A stretch of DNA of 18,236 bases from Eubacterium sp. (GTDB lineage Bacteria > Bacillota_A > Clostridia > Lachnospirales > Lachnospiraceae): assembly GCA_024687845.1 (NCBI GenBank), contig JAILEL010000482.1:1-18236 (forward strand), read 5' to 3'. Position numbers and translations under genes: made by a program. Position 1 is the first letter of the stretch; each line of letters opens with the position of its first letter. Positions 14,027-18,236 of the stretch are shown here, in pieces. The notes beneath the pieces were generated by a model. The model was given only the letters and a program-made list of their open reading frames with translations. It ran no database searches and was not told the origin of the DNA.

Positions 14027-14785
14027 ATGAAGAATGGCTTGATAGGTTTTAGTGGGCTGAAAAATGTAAATAGAGAAAAAGCTGGTACCAGAATCCTCGA
14101 TGCTCTTTTTCCACCGAGGTGTGCTATATGTGACAAGGTTGTCCCTGCCGGGAGCGGGCACATTTGTCCGGATTGCAGGAAGGGGCTGAAGTTGATCAGC
14201 GAACCGAGATGCCTTAAATGTGGCAAGGGGACTATGTCAGCCGAGAATGAATATTGCTATGACTGCAGCCGAAAGGAGAGAAGCTATGTCAGAGGATATC
14301 CTCTGTATAATTATGAGCCTCCAATCTCAGATTCGCTTATGGCGCTAAAATATCAGGGAAGACAGGAGTATGCAAGATTCTATGGTCAGGAGCTGAACAG
14401 GGTATTCGGGAAAGAATTTAAAAGAATAGGAATTGACGCGATAGTTCCAGTACCCATTTATAAGAAGAAGCTTGCCAGCAGAGGCTACAACCAGGCTGAG
14501 CTGATAGCGGATGAATTATCGATGCAGTCTGGAATTAGAATAATAAAAGATTTTATCATAAGAACAGAGGACACAACTCCGCAGAAGGAACTCTCAGATC
14601 AGGAGAGAGAACGGAATATGAGAGGAGTTTTTGAACCTGGGAAGAAACATGCTAAGGTTGTGCTTCTTGTGGATGATATATATACAACTGGAGCCACAAT
14701 CGAGAATTGTACAAAAATATGTCTTGAGATGGGCGTGGAGAAAGTATATTATACTAGTGTTGCAATTGGAAAAGCAGACATATAA
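14027..14785 (+). CDS. comFC: ComF-family protein (ComFC, phosphoribosyltransferase-like)
   Basis: A 252-residue ComF-family protein. Relatives take part in DNA uptake for natural transformation (ComFC in Bacillus, ComF in Haemophilus), but the family is also widespread in species not known to be competent. Four CxxC knuckles, Cys32/35, Cys47/50, Cys62/65 and Cys77/80, form the N-terminal zinc-ribbon region. The C-terminal type I phosphoribosyltransferase fold has the PRPP-binding loop VLLVDDIYTTGAT (212-224). PVPIYKKKLASRGYNQ (141-156) is the family signature. AGAGG (14016-14020) precedes the ATG. No comFA helicase gene is adjacent. Its position directly behind lacZ seems to be co-transcription without shared function. 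Confidence 0.92.
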   Translation: MKNGLIGFSGLKNVNREKAGTRILDALFPPRCAICDKVVPAGSGHICPDCRKGLKLISEPRCLKCGKGTMSAENEYCYDCSRKERSYVRGYPLYNYEPPISDSLMALKYQGRQEYARFYGQELNRVFGKEFKRIGIDAIVPVPIYKKKLASRGYNQAELIADELSMQSGIRIIKDFIIRTEDTTPQKELSDQERERNMRGVFEPGKKHAKVVLLVDDIYTTGATIENCTKICLEMGVEKVYYTSVAIGKADI

Positions 14786-14835
14786 TATATAGATTATTTA
14801 TGATTTTAAATTAATTAGGAAGGAATTAAGTTATC

Positions 14836-15915
14836 ATGCAGCAGGACAAGAGAATAAGACTGGCACTCATTTTCGGCGGTCAGTCAAGTGAACATGAAGT
14901 ATCTTGTGTATCAGGAAATACAGTAGCAGGAGCTCTGGACAGAGATAAATACGAAATTACATTTATCGGTATTACTAAAGATGGACATTGGCTACTTGTA
15001 GAAAATGAGTCTGATATTGCAAATCTCGCTTGGGAAAAGGATGCAGACAGTAAGCCGAGAGCTATCATATCACCTGATACTGAGCATCATCTCATTATTA
15101 AGAGAGGAAATGAATTTGAGATTCGTGAGATAGACGTTGCTGTTCCAATTCTGCATGGACTTTATGGCGAAGATGGAACCATTCAGGGACTTTTCGAAAT
15201 GGCACATTTGCCATACACGGGTTGTGGACATCTGTCATCTGCAATCACAATGGACAAGTTTTTTACAAAGGTAATCGCAGATAGTATAAATGTTGAACAG
15301 GCAGATTATGTAGGAGTACGTGATTTTGAAGTAAGAGCAGATGACCTGACTGAGCTTGTGAGCAGAATAGAAGCAAAACGTGAATACCCTATGTTTATTA
15401 AACCTTCTTGCGCAGGCTCTTCTATGGGAATTACAAAAGCTCATGATAGAGAAGAACTGATTAAGGGACTTAAAATTGCTGCAGATAATGACAGCAAGAT
15501 ACTTGTGGAAGAGGCTATAGTTGGAAGAGAGATAGAATGCGCTGTTTTTGGATTTGGCGATAATGCATTTGCCACAGGTGTTGGTGAAATCGTTGCTGCA
15601 GCTGAGTTCTATGATTATGATGCAAAGTATAACAATTCAGAATCACTGACAATAATTGATCCAGAAATTCCAGAAGATAAAAAGCAGGAAATTAGAGAAA
15701 CTGCACTTAAAATATATAGAGCATGCGACTGCTTTGGATTTGCAAGAGTTGATTTCTTCCTTGAAAAGGGAACAGACAGGGTTGTATTTAACGAGATAAA
15801 TACTATTCCTGGACATACTTCCATAAGTATGTATCCGATGCTTATGAAAGCAGCAGGACATGAAATGAGTGAGTATATAGATGAGATGATCGAGATGGCA
15901 TTTAATCGTCACTAG
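14836..15915 (+). CDS. ddl: D-alanine--D-alanine ligase
   Basis: A 359-residue ATP-grasp ligase that joins two D-alanines with ATP to make the dipeptide for peptidoglycan precursors. The N-terminal FGGQSSEHEVS (13-23) and the ATP-grasp loop SCAGSSMGIT (191-200) are diagnostic. Metal ligands Asp306, Glu320 and Asn322 lie in RVDFF and FNEIN. The omega loop reads EFYDYDAKY (257-265), with the tyrosine typical of D-Ala-D-Ala ligases rather than the VanA/VanB-type residues of D-Ala-D-Lac ligases, so vancomycin resistance is not suggested. The start has AGGAAGGAA (14817-14825) ten bases upstream. comFC ends 50 bases earlier with no terminator between, so they may be co-transcribed. The last 14 bases overlap the end of the convergent protease gene. 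Confidence 0.96.
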   Translation: MQQDKRIRLALIFGGQSSEHEVSCVSGNTVAGALDRDKYEITFIGITKDGHWLLVENESDIANLAWEKDADSKPRAIISPDTEHHLIIKRGNEFEIREIDVAVPILHGLYGEDGTIQGLFEMAHLPYTGCGHLSSAITMDKFFTKVIADSINVEQADYVGVRDFEVRADDLTELVSRIEAKREYPMFIKPSCAGSSMGITKAHDREELIKGLKIAADNDSKILVEEAIVGREIECAVFGFGDNAFATGVGEIVAAAEFYDYDAKYNNSESLTIIDPEIPEDKKQEIRETALKIYRACDCFGFARVDFFLEKGTDRVVFNEINTIPGHTSISMYPMLMKAAGHEMSEYIDEMIEMAFNRH

Positions 15916-16777
15916 CCGTGTGAGATCTGTATAGTACGATAAATGCTATGACCAGCACTGCAAGTGATATTATGAAGATAAGAACTGTAAATGGTACATT
16001 TACAAAAATCTTTCTGCTTATAACATAGAGACTTGCATTTACTATAATGTGCAGAAGAATCGATGGAACAAGGGAGTTAAACTTACTATCGATTACTGCG
16101 AAAAGTATAGCAAAGATAAATGCATAAAAAAACTGGATTAGATTTCCATGATATATTCCAAAGAATAATGCCTGAATGATAATGGCGACAGGGAGCCTGC
16201 TTCGACTATTATCAGGCATTATTTTTATTGCGTAATGCATCATGATGCCACGAAATACCAGCTCTTCAACGAGGGGAGCAAGTGTAGTGACTGTTATAAT
16301 GAAGAGAACAGATTCAGAACCCTTAAAACTTTCCATCATCTTCGTATATGAAGAAAAGCTGTCGCTGAAAGCTGAACTGAGTATGTAAATAATGGAATCG
16401 GTCGTTACCTGAATACTGAAACCTAACAGAATGAGACTTATAAGACGAACAGGTTTTAACATATCTTTGAATGATCTTCCTGCACCTTTTAAAACTTCGA
16501 TGGCGGTTTCTTCTGTAGTTTTATATCCTGATGATGGATTTTCAGACATTGATTTATCGGAAGCTATTTTCAGGAACCACCATGCGAAGATAATCAGTGA
16601 AGTGGAAAATCTAAGAAGATTATAAATACCTTCATTTACCAGTGCTGTATTAGCATCTGAAACCTTTACATCTCCAATAAATACAGAAATAGCAAATGCA
16701 GCAAAGTATGTGATTATAAAGACGATAAGAATAATAAAAAGAGGTGCCAGCGATTTAAGTAGATATTTTATCCTCAT
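15902..16777 (-). CDS. CPBP-family intramembrane metalloprotease (CAAX protease/bacteriocin-processing type)
   Basis: A 291-residue polytopic membrane protein of the CPBP (Abi/CAAX-prenyl-protease-like) family. All three active-site motifs are present: EELVFR (171-176), the histidine in FFGIYH (His210), and HIIVN (243-247). Seven or so hydrophobic helices are visible, near 10-34, 56-70, 111-132, 155-168, 197-209, 214-230 and 262-284. Members cleave within the membrane; characterised relatives process prenylated proteins or give immunity to bacteriocins, but the substrate here is unknown and no bacteriocin gene is nearby. GGAGGTGT lies just upstream of the ATG (plus-strand 16781-16788). The gene follows the small membrane protein by 27 bases, so it probably shares its promoter at 17443-17471. 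Its 3' end overlaps ddl by 14 bases, tail to tail. Confidence 0.9.
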   Translation of the reverse strand: MRIKYLLKSLAPLFIILIVFIITYFAAFAISVFIGDVKVSDANTALVNEGIYNLLRFSTSLIIFAWWFLKIASDKSMSENPSSGYKTTEETAIEVLKGAGRSFKDMLKPVRLISLILLGFSIQVTTDSIIYILSSAFSDSFSSYTKMMESFKGSESVLFIITVTTLAPLVEELVFRGIMMHYAIKIMPDNSRSRLPVAIIIQALFFGIYHGNLIQFFYAFIFAILFAVIDSKFNSLVPSILLHIIVNASLYVISRKIFVNVPFTVLIFIISLAVLVIAFIVLYRSHTASDD

Positions 16778-16804
16778 GTGACACCTCCTAGTTTTATAAA
16801 ATAT

Positions 16805-17401
16805 TTATACTGTGATTTTCTTCTCACGATCACGTTTCTTCTTTTCTTCGGCCTTCTGTTTTTTTGCTTCTTCTTTGCTCTGCTTAGCTGCAAGCTCATA
16901 ATCAAGCTGTTTCTGATAATCAGCCTGCTTTCTGAGAAGACGCTCACGGAAGGACTTCTTACGTTTCTTACCGTTTTCAGCTTCCTGCTGCTGCAGCTTC
17001 TTAGTGGATTTGTGGATTGTCTTAATGCTTGTGATGTAAATACCACTTACCAAAGCTTTTACTTCGCCATGTGAAGGAACATCGTCATAGATTGCTTCGT
17101 CGCAGATAAAAGTCATTATCTGTGGACCAACCTTGGCCTTTACTACAGGAACCTTAGCCTTCTGATAACGCTTTGGTGCCTGGTCCATAACAGCCTTAGG
17201 AAGCTTTGCATCCTTCATAGGGATGATTTTCTTATCGATAATGAAAAGAGTAGCAGGCTGCGAAGCTGCATTTATCTTTTCTTTCTGCTCGATCTGTTTC
17301 TGCTGCATCTTGTTACCTGCGAAATATAGTCCAACCATAGCACCTGCAACAACAACAGTAACAACTATTGCGATTATAATTCCTGTATTAACTAATATCA
17401 T
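16805..17401 (-). CDS. Small membrane-anchored protein with Lys/Glu-rich tail, unknown function
   Basis: I do not recognise this 198-residue protein. A single N-terminal hydrophobic helix (7-28) without a signal-peptidase site suggests a membrane anchor. Residues 48-128 look like a small folded domain with beta character (TLFIIDKKIIPM 51-62; PQIMTFICDEAIYDD 93-107; ALVSGIYITSIK 116-127). Residues 129-198 are a strongly charged, Lys/Arg/Gln/Glu-rich helix, likely extended or coiled. The ATG has AGGGAGT nine bases upstream and a well-formed promoter (17443-17471). The protease gene follows by 27 bases and is probably co-transcribed. The reverse strand of the Lys-rich tail gives a spurious Phe/Leu-rich open frame, which I discount. 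The frame is secure on context; the function is open. Confidence 0.8.
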   Translation of the reverse strand: MILVNTGIIIAIVVTVVVAGAMVGLYFAGNKMQQKQIEQKEKINAASQPATLFIIDKKIIPMKDAKLPKAVMDQAPKRYQKAKVPVVKAKVGPQIMTFICDEAIYDDVPSHGEVKALVSGIYITSIKTIHKSTKKLQQQEAENGKKRKKSFRERLLRKQADYQKQLDYELAAKQSKEEAKKQKAEEKKKRDREKKITV

Positions 17402-17442
17402 TTCATTTACTCCCTGTGTAAATATTTATGTGATGATTTGAA

Positions 17443-17471
17443 ATATTAACATAAGTTATATATTAAATCAA
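17443..17471 (-). promoter_or_regulatory. Sigma-A promoter for the small membrane protein and protease genes
   Basis: Reading the minus strand, TTGATT (plus 17466-17471) and TAATAT (plus 17443-17448) are separated by 17 bases. A TG one base upstream of the -10 box makes an extended -10. Transcription would start near 17436 and leave a leader of about 35 bases before the ATG at 17401. The spacing and both boxes make this convincing, although the whole gap is AT-rich, which raises the chance of coincidental matches. Confidence 0.58.
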
Positions 17472-17480
17472 ACACGTTTA

Positions 17481-18218
17481 TTAATTGGAATGGCTGTCCA
17501 GCATTTCCTGTATTCTTCCTGGAATATCATTATAAAATGCCTTACGTTCTTTTGAGTCTAACTGATGTGGATATACCGGCTTGTCAAATTCTACAATAAC
17601 GTTGGTTTTCTTGAGACCGAATGGTTTGTTATTCTCCAGAATGTTATCAAACCCGGTCATGGCAACGAGTACCATAGGTGAATCTGACTTTTCTGCCATT
17701 CTGTAACCACCGGTTTTAAATGGCAGCATTTCTTTTCCGTGATTTCTTGTTCCTTCAGGGAAGAGTCCAAGTGAAAGGCCTTCCTTCATGCACTCAGTTC
17801 CTTCATTGATAGTTTCAAGACCAGCACGAATATTCTTTCTGTCAAGGAACAGACTTCCGATATCAGCAACCCACCAGCTGAACAGAGGAACCTTCTTAAA
17901 TTCCTTCTTAGCAATAAAACCAAGTGGTCTATCTACAATCGTCTGAAGAATAATTATATCAAAATAACTTCTATGATTTCCAACAAAAAGAATACCTGTT
18001 TTCTTTGGAACTAAAGATAAATTCTCAGCTCCACGGATTTCTATCTTAGTTCCAGCGAGTTTAATAACTCCAAGGAAGAAAACTCTTACGAAGCGCCAGC
18101 TCTTATACCAGCTCTTGTAACGGTCTTTCTTTAAAAGAAGCCAAAGATATAGATGATATGGAAGACAAAGTATGACTGACAAAACGGTGTAAATTGCAGT
18201 GATAATAAGTCTGATCAT
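17481..18218 (-). CDS. plsC: 1-acyl-sn-glycerol-3-phosphate acyltransferase (PlsC-type)
   Basis: A 245-residue LPLAT-family acyltransferase that adds the second fatty acid to lysophosphatidic acid, giving phosphatidic acid for membrane phospholipids. Catalytic motif NHRSYFD (81-87) supplies His82 and Asp87 of the H-x4-D pair. FPEGTR (153-158) is the glycerol-phosphate-binding motif. A hydrophobic N-terminal segment (about 6-29) probably anchors it to the inner face of the membrane. The length is typical for Gram-positive PlsC, though family members with other lysophospholipid acceptors cannot be excluded. AAGGAGG lies just upstream of the ATG (plus 18224-18230). The gene is complete within the window; its promoter is outside or at the very edge. 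The next gene downstream has its own promoter in the 79-base gap. Confidence 0.93.
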   Translation of the reverse strand: MIRLIITAIYTVLSVILCLPYHLYLWLLLKKDRYKSWYKSWRFVRVFFLGVIKLAGTKIEIRGAENLSLVPKKTGILFVGNHRSYFDIIILQTIVDRPLGFIAKKEFKKVPLFSWWVADIGSLFLDRKNIRAGLETINEGTECMKEGLSLGLFPEGTRNHGKEMLPFKTGGYRMAEKSDSPMVLVAMTGFDNILENNKPFGLKKTNVIVEFDKPVYPHQLDSKERKAFYNDIPGRIQEMLDSHSN

Positions 18219-18236
18219 AGTAACCTCCTTGACAAA

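Noticed and set aside
13540..14226. 228-codon open frame on the minus strand across the lacZ-comFC junction
   Set aside because: It lies antisense to two clear genes, covers the conserved C-terminus of lacZ and the zinc-ribbon of comFC, and its translation has no recognisable features or ribosome binding site.
14836..15915. Vancomycin-resistance-type D-Ala-D-Lac ligase
   Set aside because: The omega loop has the tyrosine-containing EFYDYDAKY of ordinary D-Ala-D-Ala ligases, and no vanH/vanX-like genes are nearby.
16778..17074. Plus-strand 98-codon hydrophobic frame that could pass for a small membrane protein
   Set aside because: It is the reverse complement of the Lys-rich tail (AAA/AAG read as TTT/CTT). 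It has no ribosome binding site, and the minus-strand gene has a good promoter and start.

Overview
The window is AT-rich, densely coded DNA from a low-GC Gram-positive bacterium. The gene content (a clostridial-type Rrf2 regulator, RecD2, ComFC, a lone MreB, a cytosolic GH2 beta-galactosidase), strong AGGAGG-type ribosome binding sites, frequent AGA arginine codons and the protein sequences themselves suggest a Lachnospiraceae member such as Butyrivibrio or Pseudobutyrivibrio. That assignment is inference; no rRNA is present to confirm it. I see no insertion sequence, prophage, CRISPR array, tRNA or rRNA. It reads as core chromosome, with eleven genes on the plus strand (87-15915) and three on the minus strand (15902-18218). 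No gap between genes exceeds about 140 bases.

Layout: a YihY/BrkB-type membrane protein (87-1082) and glutamyl-tRNA synthetase (1165-2631) come first. A good promoter (2648-2676) then drives an Rrf2-family regulator with a TTG start. This regulator overlaps by 20 bases a membrane-anchored, very acidic protein of unknown function (3172-4641). Next is a DivIVA-like coiled-coil protein (4721-5632), closed by a hairpin terminator (5661-5692). A PAS/GAF multi-sensor protein without any output domain (5730-7487) lies 23 bases upstream of mreB (7511-8500), which is followed by another perfect hairpin. The helicase recD2, beta-galactosidase lacZ, the phosphoribosyltransferase-family gene comFC and D-Ala-D-Ala ligase ddl follow (8554-15915). 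The right end carries, in the opposite direction, plsC, a small membrane protein with a Lys-rich tail, and a CPBP-family intramembrane protease whose end overlaps the end of ddl.

The most striking object is the coiled-coil protein at 4721-5632. After a DivIVA-like N-terminus it carries twelve consecutive 11-residue (hendecad) repeats. Cysteine occupies the same position in ten of them, and threonine seven residues later occupies its position in all twelve. I know of no described family with such a cysteine ladder. It sits between an unknown transmembrane protein, a sensor without output and the MreB actin, so the block 2648-8531 is a candidate cell-shape or polarity module with a possible redox or metal input. 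The repeat is read directly from the sequence; the functional link is inference.
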